64,000 bases of DNA, taken from Streptomyces sp. WM6386 (GTDB taxonomy: Bacteria > Actinomycetota > Actinomycetes > Streptomycetales > Streptomycetaceae). Position numbers and translations under genes: made by a program. The notes beneath the pieces were generated by a model that was given only the letters and a program-made list of their open reading frames with translations, was not told the DNA's origin and ran no database searches. The DNA is taken from positions 124,001-188,000 of the forward strand of contig NZ_JXTE01000005.1 in assembly GCF_000972385.1 (NCBI RefSeq), given 5' to 3'. Positions 1-8,335 of this stretch are shown piece after piece; within the stretch, counting starts at the first letter, position 1; each line of letters begins with the position of its first letter.

Positions 1-78
1 GACGGCCCCGACACGGTCCGCCAGACCCTCGCCTTCGCCCAGTCCCTCTCCGAGGCGACCGCGGACACCGCACACTGA
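1..78 (+). CDS. C-terminal end of an upstream protein (DUF5998-like), partial
   Basis: The first 25 codons are open in frame 1 and end at a TGA (76-78) that overlaps the ATG of the next gene (TGATG). The tail contains DTVRQTLAFAQSLSEAT, which resembles the C-terminus I recall for DUF5998 proteins, which in Streptomyces sit just upstream of this phosphodiesterase gene. Function is unknown. The overlap implies translational coupling with the downstream gene. The family call rests on recollection of a short tail and is tentative. Confidence 0.55.
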   Translation, partial: DGPDTVRQTLAFAQSLSEATADTAH

Positions 79-1271
79 TGGCGCAGCCCACCGCCTGGGA
101 GCCCTACCCGGAACCACTGGCCGTCGACTCCGCACCGCTGCCCGAGTACGGCAGCGGCTCCCTCGCCGACCTCCTGCCCACGCTCGCCGCCGGCATGGGC
201 GTACCCGGCACGACCGCCACGATCACCGAGCTGACCCCCGCCGACCGGAACTGTGTGTTCCTGATCGACGGCCTCGGCTGGGAACAACTGCTGGCGCACC
301 CGGACGAGGCCCCCTACCTGGCCTCGCTGCTCGCGGGCTCGCGCGGCGGCACCGGCCGGCCGATCACCGCCGGCTACCCGGCGACCACCGCGACCTCCCT
401 CGCCTCCGTCGGCACCGGACTGCCGCCGGGCGCACACGGACTGCCCGGTTACACCGTGCGCAACCCCGACACCGGCGAGCTCATGAACCAGCTGCGCTGG
501 CAGCCGTGGACGCAGCCGCGTGTGTGGCAGCCGTACCCCACGGTCTTCCAGCTCGCCCAGGACGCGGGCGTGCACACGGCGCAGGTGTCCTCACCGACCT
601 TCGAGAACACCCCACTGACCAAGGTCGCGCTGAGCGGCGGCAAGTTCCTCGGCCGGTTGGCGGGCGAGGACCGCATGGACCTCGCGGCCGAGCAACTGGC
701 CGCCGCCGACCGCGCGCTGGTCTACACGTACTACGCCGAACTCGACGGCGCGGGACACCGCTTCGGCGTCGACTCCGACACCTGGCGCGGCCAGCTCATG
801 CACGTGGACCGTCTGGTGCAGCGCCTCGCGGAACAACTCCCGCCGCGCAGCGCGCTCTACGTCACCGCGGACCACGGCATGGTCGACATCCCCTTCGACG
901 AGCAGCACCGCATCGACTTCGACGAGGACTGGGAGCTGCGCGCCGGGGTCGCCCTGCTGGGCGGTGAGGGCCGGGCCCGCCACGTCTACGCGGTGCCGGG
1001 CGCCGAGAACGACGTCCTGACCTGCTGGCGCGAGGTGCTCGGCGAGCAGTTCTGGGTGGCCTCGCGGGACGAGGCGATCGCGGCCGGCTGGTTCGGTCCC
1101 CAGGTCGACGACCGGGTGTACGCGCGCCTCGGCGACGTGGTCGCGGCCGCGCGGGACGACGTCCTGATCATCGCGTCCGAGCGGGAGCCCAAGGAGTCGG
1201 CGATGGTCGGCAACCACGGTTCGATGACCCCCGCGGAGCAGTTGGTCCCGCTGCTCGAAGTACGCTCCTGA
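78..1271 (+). CDS. Alkaline-phosphatase-superfamily nucleotide pyrophosphatase/phosphodiesterase
   Basis: A 397-aa cytoplasmic enzyme of the type I phosphodiesterase/nucleotide pyrophosphatase fold, expected to hydrolyse a phosphodiester or pyrophosphate with two metal ions. Seen in order: FLIDGLGW with Asp64 as a metal ligand, a PATTATS segment with Thr104 as the likely nucleophile, ELDGAGHRFG around residue 220, ADHGMVD around 265 and GNHGSM near residue 380. These match the metal-ligand pattern of the superfamily. No signal peptide is visible. The start overlaps the stop of the upstream gene, and thymidine kinase follows after 46 nt, so the three genes probably form one unit. The physiological substrate cannot be told from sequence. 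Confidence 0.85.
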   Translation: MAQPTAWEPYPEPLAVDSAPLPEYGSGSLADLLPTLAAGMGVPGTTATITELTPADRNCVFLIDGLGWEQLLAHPDEAPYLASLLAGSRGGTGRPITAGYPATTATSLASVGTGLPPGAHGLPGYTVRNPDTGELMNQLRWQPWTQPRVWQPYPTVFQLAQDAGVHTAQVSSPTFENTPLTKVALSGGKFLGRLAGEDRMDLAAEQLAAADRALVYTYYAELDGAGHRFGVDSDTWRGQLMHVDRLVQRLAEQLPPRSALYVTADHGMVDIPFDEQHRIDFDEDWELRAGVALLGGEGRARHVYAVPGAENDVLTCWREVLGEQFWVASRDEAIAAGWFGPQVDDRVYARLGDVVAAARDDVLIIASEREPKESAMVGNHGSMTPAEQLVPLLEVRS

Positions 1272-1317
1272 AACCTCCCGCTGCCGTCCTCCCTCGCCGA
1301 AAGGTGCTCAACCCCCC

Positions 1318-1965
1318 ATGCCCGAGCTGGTGTTCTTCTCCGGAACCATGGACTGCGGGAAGTCGACCCTGGCTCTCCAGATCGAGCACAACCGCTCCGC
1401 GCGCGGCCTGCAGGGCGTGATCTTCACCCGGGACGACCGCGCGGGCGAGGGCAAACTCTCCTCCCGCCTCGGCCTGGTCACGGACGCGGTGGAGGTCGAG
1501 GACGGCCAGGACCTGTACGCCTACCTGGTCGACCACCTCTCCCGGGGAGGCCGCGCGGACTACGTCATCGCCGACGAGGCACAGTTCCTGGCCCCCGGGC
1601 AGATCGACCAGCTCGCCCGCGTCGTCGACGACCTGGGCCTCGACGTCTATGCCTTCGGCATCACGACGGACTTCCGCTCCAAGCTGTTCCCGGGCTCCCA
1701 GCGCCTGGTGGAACTGGCCGACCGCGTAGAGGTGTTGCAGGTCGAGGCCCTCTGCTGGTGCGGCGCCCGCGCCACGCACAACGCCCGCACGATAGGGGGC
1801 GAGATGGTCGTGGAAGGCGCTCAGGTGGTCGTGGGCGACGTCAACCAGGCGGAAGCGATCGGGTACGAGGTCCTGTGCCGTCGTCATCACCGCCGCCGGA
1901 TGACGGCGGCCACGGCACGGGCGGCGGCGCTGTCTCCCGACGTGCTGCCGGTCACCACCGTCTGA
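1318..1965 (+). CDS. tdk: Thymidine kinase (type II)
   Basis: Transfers phosphate from ATP to thymidine in the dTMP salvage pathway. The 215-aa length fits type II (TK1-like) kinases. A P-loop, SGTMDCGKST, lies at residues 8-17. A Walker-B/catalytic DEAQF has Glu87 as the likely base. Zinc-lasso cysteines occur as CWCG around residue 145 and LCRRHH near 185. The C-terminus is a short Ala-rich tail. It lies 46 nt downstream of the phosphodiesterase gene on the same strand and closes that unit before the peptide operon. Confidence 0.95.
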   Translation: MPELVFFSGTMDCGKSTLALQIEHNRSARGLQGVIFTRDDRAGEGKLSSRLGLVTDAVEVEDGQDLYAYLVDHLSRGGRADYVIADEAQFLAPGQIDQLARVVDDLGLDVYAFGITTDFRSKLFPGSQRLVELADRVEVLQVEALCWCGARATHNARTIGGEMVVEGAQVVVGDVNQAEAIGYEVLCRRHHRRRMTAATARAAALSPDVLPVTTV

Positions 1966-2133
1966 GGGCCCGGCACGGCGGTCACCTTCTTGTCCGTCCC
2001 GCCTCACGCATGTCCTGACCGTCTCTCGAGTCGATCTCCAGCCATGCTCGTCGGATCTTCGAGAAGCCCCTCCTACGTTTGACCTGTCCCCGAAATCCCC
2101 AGGGGCCGCAGTCGACAACAGGAGGTATCAGAC

Positions 2134-2238
2134 ATGAACGCCGAGCAGATCACCGAGGTCGAGGTCGAGACGGACGAGCTGGCCGAGGAGTTCGGTCTCA
2201 CGGTCTCGGGCGTGGCCTACTACGCCCCGGCCGTCTGA
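2134..2238 (+). CDS. Putative RiPP precursor peptide (34 aa)
   Basis: A short ORF with a consensus ribosome-binding site (GGAGGT at 2121-2126, 7 nt before the ATG). The product splits into a strongly acidic, leader-like first half (seven Glu and one Asp in residues 4-19, including ELAEEFG) and a neutral, hydrophobic and aromatic tail ending VSGVAYYAPAV. It has no Cys and no Lys/Arg. This layout, directly ahead of genes for a HExxH peptide-hydroxylase-family protein, a metallopeptidase and an exporter, is what a ribosomally made, modified peptide precursor looks like. ELAEEFGL resembles a recognition-helix leader motif. A strong stem-loop follows 47 nt later. No known precursor family is recognised; the core boundary (perhaps after Gly21 or Gly26) is a guess. 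Confidence 0.65.
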   Translation: MNAEQITEVEVETDELAEEFGLTVSGVAYYAPAV

Positions 2239-2285
2239 TCTCCGACACCAGGCGACCTGCCCTCCTGGCGACCAGGCGGGCTCGC

Positions 2286-2321
2286 GATGGCCGCAAAGGG
2301 CGAACTCCCTTTGCGGCCATC
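2286..2321 (+). terminator. Stem-loop between precursor ORF and modification genes (attenuator/partial terminator)
   Basis: A perfect 15-bp inverted repeat (arms 2286-2300 and 2307-2321) closes a 6-nt loop (CGAACT). It is not followed by a T-run. Its position between a tiny high-copy-type ORF and the enzyme genes is typical of RiPP operons, where partial termination or 3'-end protection yields more precursor mRNA than enzyme mRNA. Confidence 0.75.
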
Positions 2322-2380
2322 ACGCTTCGTAGCGCACACCCAGCGGATCACGACAGAGGACCACGACGGAGGAGCCGGCG

Positions 2381-3694
2381 GTGGAGAAGTTTCTGCGGAC
2401 CAAGGGAAGCGTCGGCGACCTGCCCCCGATGCAGGAGCCGCCGAGGGGAACCTTCGAACCGGAACCGGCCCCTCGGTCACGCGAACTCCTCGCCTCCTAC
2501 TTCGACCTGGAGAGCCCCGGCGGGCCCCTGCATGCCCAGTGCACCGCCGACGTCGGCCGCCGCCTCGCCCAGGACCTGCCCGTACCCGTCTACCAGATCG
2601 CCTCGCTCGGACTGCTCAGGCAGGCGCTGAAGACCGAGGAGCCCGGTCGGCCCAACCCGGACGACCCCCGTGACCTGCCCGTATCCCTGAGGTCGGCCCG
2701 CTGGCAGCACCTGTGCGCCCTGACCGAGAACTGGTCCGGGCTGTCCACCGGTGACCGGTCCCGCCTGGTGACCGCGCTGGCCAAACTCGGCTTCTGGAAG
2801 ACCATCGCGGCCCTCGTTCCCGCCGACCCGGCCGGCCGCGATCTGGACGCCCTGCGGCTGGCCTACTTCCGGCACAACGCCGACGCGCAGCTCGCCGGGG
2901 ACGCCCGGAGCGCGGCCGCGGCGTTCGTGCGGGCCCGCGGTGTCATGGAGACCATCGCCCGTACCGAGGAGTTCGACCCGGCCGTACGGTACGGGGCCGC
3001 CGCCCACATGATCGTGCTGTGCGCCAAGGGTGAGAAGCAGAAGGCACTGGCCGACATGCGGTACTGGCTGGCCGCCGCCGACGACGTGGCCGACCGGGCC
3101 GGCGTGGAGATGGAGCCGCTGCACACCTCCATCTACTGGCGCGGAGTGGCCTTCATACCGTTCTTCGAGGGCGACCACGCGGAGGTCGACCGGCAGCTGC
3201 AACTGGCGGAGAAGTACGCCCTGGAGGCCGTGGCGTCGGCGGACGGCGATACCCGGCTCCTCGCGCTGGAGAACGTCCACCCCGTCCTCGAGACCTCAGG
3301 ACGCTCGGCCAAGGCCCGCGGGGACATCGAGGGCGCGGAGCGGTTCTACCGACGGATGACCGAGTGGGACCCGCTCGATCCCAAGGCGCACGTACGGCTG
3401 GCCGACTTCCTGATGGGGGAGAGCCGGATCGCCGAGGCGCGCGAGGCGTACCGCACCGCCGCCGGGCTGGGCGCGCCGTACGCCTCCTACGCCCACTGCC
3501 AGGCCGCCCGCTGCTCCCTGCGCCTTGAGCAGCCGGACCAGGCCCACGGTGCCCTGGTGGCCTCGGCCACCCTCGACCGGCAGGCGCTGTCCCCGCTGAT
3601 CCTGCTGCGCGACATCAGCACCGACGGCGGGCTCGCCCCGCTGCGCCAGTGGGCCGTGGACGAACTGGCCGTACGGTTGCGGGCGGCCCGATGA
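2381..3694 (+). CDS. Tetratricopeptide-repeat protein of the peptide operon
   Basis: A 437-aa GTG-started protein (GGAGGA 8 nt upstream) with no signal peptide. The first ~40 residues are Pro/Gly-rich and probably disordered. The rest is alpha-helical and Ala/Leu-rich, with TPR-like hairpins clearest at about residues 305-400 (ARGDIEGAERFYRRM, ESRIAEAREAYRTAAGLG). TPR proteins are scaffolds or peptide binders, so a role in binding the precursor or assembling the modification enzymes is plausible but inferred. Its stop overlaps the M3 peptidase start by 4 nt (ATGA at 3691-3694). No catalytic motif is visible. Confidence 0.7.
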   Translation: MEKFLRTKGSVGDLPPMQEPPRGTFEPEPAPRSRELLASYFDLESPGGPLHAQCTADVGRRLAQDLPVPVYQIASLGLLRQALKTEEPGRPNPDDPRDLPVSLRSARWQHLCALTENWSGLSTGDRSRLVTALAKLGFWKTIAALVPADPAGRDLDALRLAYFRHNADAQLAGDARSAAAAFVRARGVMETIARTEEFDPAVRYGAAAHMIVLCAKGEKQKALADMRYWLAAADDVADRAGVEMEPLHTSIYWRGVAFIPFFEGDHAEVDRQLQLAEKYALEAVASADGDTRLLALENVHPVLETSGRSAKARGDIEGAERFYRRMTEWDPLDPKAHVRLADFLMGESRIAEAREAYRTAAGLGAPYASYAHCQAARCSLRLEQPDQAHGALVASATLDRQALSPLILLRDISTDGGLAPLRQWAVDELAVRLRAAR

Positions 3695-5886
3695 ACGCCG
3701 CCCCGGTCCCGGTACCGAAGGCCCCGGTGGGTGCCGCCCCGGTCCCGGTACCGAAGGCCCCCGTGAGTGCCGCTCCCTTCCCGGAGTCGTCCGTGCCGGT
3801 GCGTGTCAACCCGCTGCTGGAGCCTCCCGCCGCCCACGGGATGCAGCCGTTCGCCGACATCCGCGCCGGGCACTACCGGCCCGCGCTGGAGCAGGCCATC
3901 GCCGAGCGCGAGGCCCGGGTCGACGCCATCGCCGCCGACCCGGCGCCGCCGGACTTCGCCAACACCGTGGAGGCGCTCGAGTTCTCCGGGACCCGGGTGC
4001 AGTACATCCACGACGCGTTCACCCACCAGGTCACCGCGGGCGGCGAGGCGGCGCTGACCGGCCTGGAGCAGGACATCGCCGTCCTGCTCTCCCGCCACGA
4101 GGGGCGCATCGTACGCAACCGGCGCCTGATCGCCCGTATCGACGCGGTGCATGCCGGGCGCGACCGGATCACCGATCCCCAGTCCCGCGCCCTGACCGTG
4201 CACTGGTGGCGCCGCATGCGGCGGGTGGGCGCCATGCTGCCGGCCGAAGCCGCCCGGGAACTCGGCGAGGTCAACCGCGAGCTCTCCCGGGAGTGTGCCG
4301 CCTACCGGCAGACCCTGATCGAGGACACCCACCGTCAGGCCCTGGCGGTACCCGGGCCCGACGCCCTGCGCGGTCTGCCCGCCGACCGGCTCGCGGCTAC
4401 GGCCGAGGAGGCGGCACGCCGAGGCATGGCAGAGCCCTGGCACGTCGTGCCGCTTGCCTCGTCCACCAGCCAGCCGGCGCTGGTGCAGCTACGTGACCGG
4501 GACACTCGTAGAACACTCTTCGAACGCTCGCTCGGGAGAGGGGCGGACAACGAGGAACGGGCCGCCCGGATCGCCCGGTTACGCGCCCGCCAGGCCCGCA
4601 TCCTGGGCTACCCGTCGTACGCCGCATGGGCGACCGAGGACCAGACGACGGGCACCCCGGAGGCCGTGGAGGCGATGTTCCGGCGGCTGGCGGAGCCGCT
4701 CCTGCACGCGGCACACACCGAACGCCGCGCCCTGCGGGCCAGGGCCGGTCACCGGATCCGGGCCTGGGACTGGACCCACCACGCGGCCGCGGGACTTTCG
4801 GGCGACGGAGGGGAGAACGGCGCCGACGAGCCCACCGCGGACGAACTCCGCGCCCACTTCGAGCTGGACGCGGTCATCACCCGCGGCCTCTTCCACAGCG
4901 CCCGCCTCCTGTACGGCCTCGAGTTCACCGAACGTCATGACCTCACCGCCCACCATCCCGAGGCCCGCGTCTTCCAGGTCACCGACGAACACGCCGGCAC
5001 GGTGGGCCTCTTCCTGATCGACGTCTTCTCCCGGCCCGGCAAACGAGGCGGCGCGTGGACGGGGATCCTGCGCCCCCAGGCACACACCACCGCGACCCGG
5101 CCCGTCGTGGTGAACACCTTCAACCTCACCCCGCCCGGTACCGGCCGCCCCTGCCTCCTCGACATGTCCGAAGTCGTCACCCTCTTCCACGAGTTCGGAC
5201 ACGCCCTGCACGCGCTCCTCTCCGACGTCCGCTATCCGGCGCACTCGGCCCCCGGGGTCCCCCGTGACTTCTCCGAGGCTCCCGCCCAGGTCCACGAGAC
5301 CTGGGCGTTCGACGAGCAACTCCTCGGCCACTACGCCCGACACCACCGCACCGGGCAGCCGCTGCCTCCGGAGTGGATCAAACAGGTGAGCGAGCGCCAC
5401 AGCACCGGCGCAGTGCACCTGCTGGTGGAGATCCTGGGCGCGGCCGCGGTGGACTGGTCCTGGCACACGCTTCCCGACGGGCCCGACGACCAGGGCGGGA
5501 ACGCGGACTGGGACGCCGCGCGGATCGAAGCGCGGGGCGCCGCTCGCTGGGGGCTGGACAAGGTGCCCGAGATTCCGCCGCGTTACCGCTCCGGCTACTT
5601 CGATCATGTCTTCCACGGCCCCTACGGCGCGGGCTTCTACGCCTATCTGTGGTCCGAGATCATCGCCGCGAACCTGGTCGAGGCGCTGGAGAAGCGCGGC
5701 GGCCTCACCCGCGCGAGCGGCGAGGCGCTGCGCACGATGCTCGGCGCCGGCGGATCCCGCGCCGCGATGGCCATGTTCCACGAGCTCACCGGCCTGGACC
5801 AGCCGCGCATCGAACCCTTCCTCCGCCGCCGCGGCCTGCCGGACATCGCACCGTCGACACTCTCTGCGAACAGGACCTCACCATGA
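3691..5886 (+). CDS. M3-family zinc oligopeptidase of the peptide operon
   Basis: A 731-aa cytoplasmic metallopeptidase of the thimet oligopeptidase/oligopeptidase A family, which cleaves short peptides in a closed channel. The zinc site is FHEFGHALHAL (His500, Glu501, His504), with the third ligand Glu529 in DFSEAPAQ. The family's substrate-binding His/Tyr/Gly region appears as GPYGAGFYAYLWSE near residue 650. The ATG at 3691 overlaps the TPR gene stop; a longer open frame upstream lies inside that gene and is not used. The N-terminus carries two copies of a 12-aa Ala/Pro/Val repeat not typical of M3 enzymes. In this context it could remove the leader, trim the core, or degrade failed product. 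Confidence 0.88.
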   Translation: MNAAPVPVPKAPVGAAPVPVPKAPVSAAPFPESSVPVRVNPLLEPPAAHGMQPFADIRAGHYRPALEQAIAEREARVDAIAADPAPPDFANTVEALEFSGTRVQYIHDAFTHQVTAGGEAALTGLEQDIAVLLSRHEGRIVRNRRLIARIDAVHAGRDRITDPQSRALTVHWWRRMRRVGAMLPAEAARELGEVNRELSRECAAYRQTLIEDTHRQALAVPGPDALRGLPADRLAATAEEAARRGMAEPWHVVPLASSTSQPALVQLRDRDTRRTLFERSLGRGADNEERAARIARLRARQARILGYPSYAAWATEDQTTGTPEAVEAMFRRLAEPLLHAAHTERRALRARAGHRIRAWDWTHHAAAGLSGDGGENGADEPTADELRAHFELDAVITRGLFHSARLLYGLEFTERHDLTAHHPEARVFQVTDEHAGTVGLFLIDVFSRPGKRGGAWTGILRPQAHTTATRPVVVNTFNLTPPGTGRPCLLDMSEVVTLFHEFGHALHALLSDVRYPAHSAPGVPRDFSEAPAQVHETWAFDEQLLGHYARHHRTGQPLPPEWIKQVSERHSTGAVHLLVEILGAAAVDWSWHTLPDGPDDQGGNADWDAARIEARGAARWGLDKVPEIPPRYRSGYFDHVFHGPYGAGFYAYLWSEIIAANLVEALEKRGGLTRASGEALRTMLGAGGSRAAMAMFHELTGLDQPRIEPFLRRRGLPDIAPSTLSANRTSP
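3697..3768 (+). repeat. Two tandem 36-bp repeats encoding AAPVPVPKAPVG/S
   Basis: Residues 3-14 and 15-26 of the M3 peptidase are near-identical 12-aa units (AAPVPVPKAPVG, then AAPVPVPKAPVS) encoded by near-identical 36-bp copies. A third, degenerate unit starts AAPFPESS. This is a Pro-rich, flexible N-terminal extension ahead of the catalytic fold. Confidence 0.85.
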
Positions 5887-7130
5887 CCACCACCGACTTC
5901 CTCGGCGGCCATCTGGCCCTCGCCGGGGACGACGATCCCGTCCTGCCCGCCTACGTGGCCAAGCTCCGCGCCTCCGTCCCGCGGGTGACCAAGCGACTGG
6001 GGCAGCTCGCGGGCGAGCCGACCGAGGCCGAACTGACCCTGTGGGGGCAGCGGTTCGCGGCACTGGACGACGACTCGGCCCACCGGCTCCTGTCCCATCC
6101 GGTCTTCCCCTACCTGTGGCGGCAGTTGATGCTCGCGGCCCAGCGCAAGGACGCCGACTTCATCCGCGCCTGGTCGACGCACTTCGCCCGGTTCGTCGCC
6201 CTGCCCCACGCCACCGGCCCCGCCGCGGACCCTGCGGGCACCGAACTGCGGCTGGTCGCGCCCGTCACCGAGGTGCGGTTCCCCCAGGAGCGCCATCACC
6301 TGGTCTTCGACACCCCCGTGCACCGACTGGTGATCCGCGAGGACGGCGACGGCACCGTCCGCGACGGCGCCGCCGCCGTGCCCGCCTCCTTCCTCCACGG
6401 TGCCGGCGACCCCCTGCTGGGGAACGCCCGGCGCGTGCGACGACCGGTCATCGCCGGAACCGACATCGAGATCGACAACGCCGGTCCCTCGATCGCCCGC
6501 CATTTCACGTCCATGAACTCCCATGAGCCGCAGCCCGGTTACCCCCGCTCCGACCTGGCCGTACGGGAGATCGGCGAGGACGACATCACCGACCTCTCGC
6601 GGGCCTACGCCCTCATCGAGGACGTGTGGCCCGAACTCGCCACCGAGATCCGCGCCTACACCCGGGTGGTCGTCCCCTACGCCTCCGAGTTCCACTCCTC
6701 GTTCACCGAGGCGATCCTGATGGGCGCGGTGTTCCTGTCGGAGGCGGCTCAGCCGTTCAGCGCCACCCACTACACCGCCGAGCACCTGTTGCACGAGAGT
6801 TCACACCTTCGGCTGATGCTGCTCCTGGAACTCGACCCGCTGGTGACCGTCGCAGAAGGGGCGACCTTCAACTCCCCGGTACGCAAGGACCCGCGCCCTC
6901 TATGGGGCATGCTCATGGCTGTCCACGCGTTCGCCCGCATCACCGCGTTCCACCGCCGCGCGTACGACCGCACCGGTCTGGAGATCCACCGCGAACTGAC
7001 GCGGCAGAACGCGGATCTGCTCGCCAAGGGCCTGGACGAGATCGAGGGCGAGCCCACGGCGGAGTTCACCGAGGCCGGCAAGGTGCTGTGGGCGCAGATG
7101 CGCGCGGAGACGGAACGGGCCCTGCGATGA
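5883..7130 (+). CDS. HExxH-type (aKG-HExxH) peptide beta-hydroxylase family protein
   Basis: A 415-aa protein. The ATG at 5883 overlaps the M3 stop by 4 nt and is the start despite a longer open frame upstream. The key region reads HESSH (His304, Glu305, His308), followed by SPVRKDPRPLWG and MAVHAF (His348). This matches the pattern I know for the HEXXH-motif family (TIGR04267), where HExxH is followed by SPWRxDPRP and a later His. Members have been described as 2-oxoglutarate/iron-dependent hydroxylases of RiPP core residues rather than proteases. It is therefore the best candidate tailoring enzyme here; beta-hydroxylation is inferred. The N-terminal ~280 residues show no other recognisable motif. 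Confidence 0.75.
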   Translation: MTTTDFLGGHLALAGDDDPVLPAYVAKLRASVPRVTKRLGQLAGEPTEAELTLWGQRFAALDDDSAHRLLSHPVFPYLWRQLMLAAQRKDADFIRAWSTHFARFVALPHATGPAADPAGTELRLVAPVTEVRFPQERHHLVFDTPVHRLVIREDGDGTVRDGAAAVPASFLHGAGDPLLGNARRVRRPVIAGTDIEIDNAGPSIARHFTSMNSHEPQPGYPRSDLAVREIGEDDITDLSRAYALIEDVWPELATEIRAYTRVVVPYASEFHSSFTEAILMGAVFLSEAAQPFSATHYTAEHLLHESSHLRLMLLLELDPLVTVAEGATFNSPVRKDPRPLWGMLMAVHAFARITAFHRRAYDRTGLEIHRELTRQNADLLAKGLDEIEGEPTAEFTEAGKVLWAQMRAETERALR

Positions 7131-8335
7131 CGACGACCACCCAGGTGCGCCAGGCGGGCTTCGCGGACCTCATCGGAGACCGGACGGTCCGCGTCCTGGC
7201 ACTCTGCTCGCTGATCAACTCCTGTGCCTTCTTCGGCATGATGCCCTTTCTGGCGCTCTACCTCGCCGACATCACCTCGCTGCCGCCGGCCGCGATCGGC
7301 GCCTTCACCGGCTCCATCGCCCTGGTCGGTGCGGCGGGGGCGCTGGCGGGCGGAGCCATCACCGACCGCGCCGGGGCCGGGAGCCTGCTGCGCGCCGGCC
7401 TCCTCCTCTACACACTGCTGGCCGCGGCCCTCGCCACGGTCACCGCGCCGGTGCTGGTGCTGCCCCTGATCGTGTGCCTGGGCGGCGCGCTGATGCTGGT
7501 CGGGCCGTCCCTGAAGAAGCTGATGAGCCTCGCCGCGGGCGAGGGCGGCGAACTGGTCTTCCGCATACGGTTCATGACCGTCTCGGCCGGCGCCGCGCTC
7601 GGCCCACTCGCGGGCGCCGCGGCCTACAGCGTCTCCCACCGGGCTCTCTTCGCCGTCTCCGCGGCACTGTTCGCCTGCTGTGTGCTGCTGGTCCACGCGC
7701 GACGCGACTCCCTGCGGGTGCTGGACGTCCGCGTGCCGGCCGCCCGTCAGGGGCGCTGGACATGGACACACTCCCTGCGCGACGGGCGGTTCCGGCTCGT
7801 GCTGGTCTCGGCCGTCCTGATCACCCTGGTCTTCGCCCAGCTCGAATCGGTGATCCCCCTTTACCTCAAGGGGGAATCCGGCGACCGCGCCCCGACGCTG
7901 TTCGCGGTGGTCTTCGCCGTGCACGCCGTCCTGGGCTTCGCCTACCAGTGGCCGGCGGCATGGCTCGCCCGACGCACCACACTCCCGGCGCAGGCCGGGG
8001 TGGGCTGCACCGGCTTCGCCGTCGCCTTCGTCTGCTGGGGAACGTCGGACGGCCGAGCGTGGGTCCTGCTGGCCGGGGTGCTCGCCTGGACCGTCGGGGA
8101 GGCCCTCCTGATGCCCATGGCCGACCTCGTCACCCACCGTCTCGCGCCCGACGCGGAGAAGGGGGCGTTCTTCGGTGCGCTGGAACTTCGCTACCTGGGC
8201 TTCTTCGCCGGGCCGATCCTCGGCGGCGCCCTGCTCGACAGCGGCACCTGGCACTACTTCGGTGTCATGGCGGCCCTGTCCTTCGCCGCCTGGCCGGTGC
8301 TCCGCTCCCGCTCCCTGGGCCTGGACGGCCGATGA
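7127..8335 (+). CDS. MFS transporter, likely exporter of the peptide product
   Basis: A 402-aa integral membrane protein with about 12 hydrophobic segments in two halves, split by a basic loop near residues 190-220 (HARRDSLRVLD). The inter-TM2/3 loop has ITDRAGAG in place of the classical MFS motif A. The ATG at 7127 overlaps the HExxH gene stop, so it is translated as part of the operon. MFS pumps in peptide-antibiotic operons usually export product or give self-resistance; that role is inferred from context. Confidence 0.85.
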   Translation: MTTTTQVRQAGFADLIGDRTVRVLALCSLINSCAFFGMMPFLALYLADITSLPPAAIGAFTGSIALVGAAGALAGGAITDRAGAGSLLRAGLLLYTLLAAALATVTAPVLVLPLIVCLGGALMLVGPSLKKLMSLAAGEGGELVFRIRFMTVSAGAALGPLAGAAAYSVSHRALFAVSAALFACCVLLVHARRDSLRVLDVRVPAARQGRWTWTHSLRDGRFRLVLVSAVLITLVFAQLESVIPLYLKGESGDRAPTLFAVVFAVHAVLGFAYQWPAAWLARRTTLPAQAGVGCTGFAVAFVCWGTSDGRAWVLLAGVLAWTVGEALLMPMADLVTHRLAPDAEKGAFFGALELRYLGFFAGPILGGALLDSGTWHYFGVMAALSFAAWPVLRSRSLGLDGR

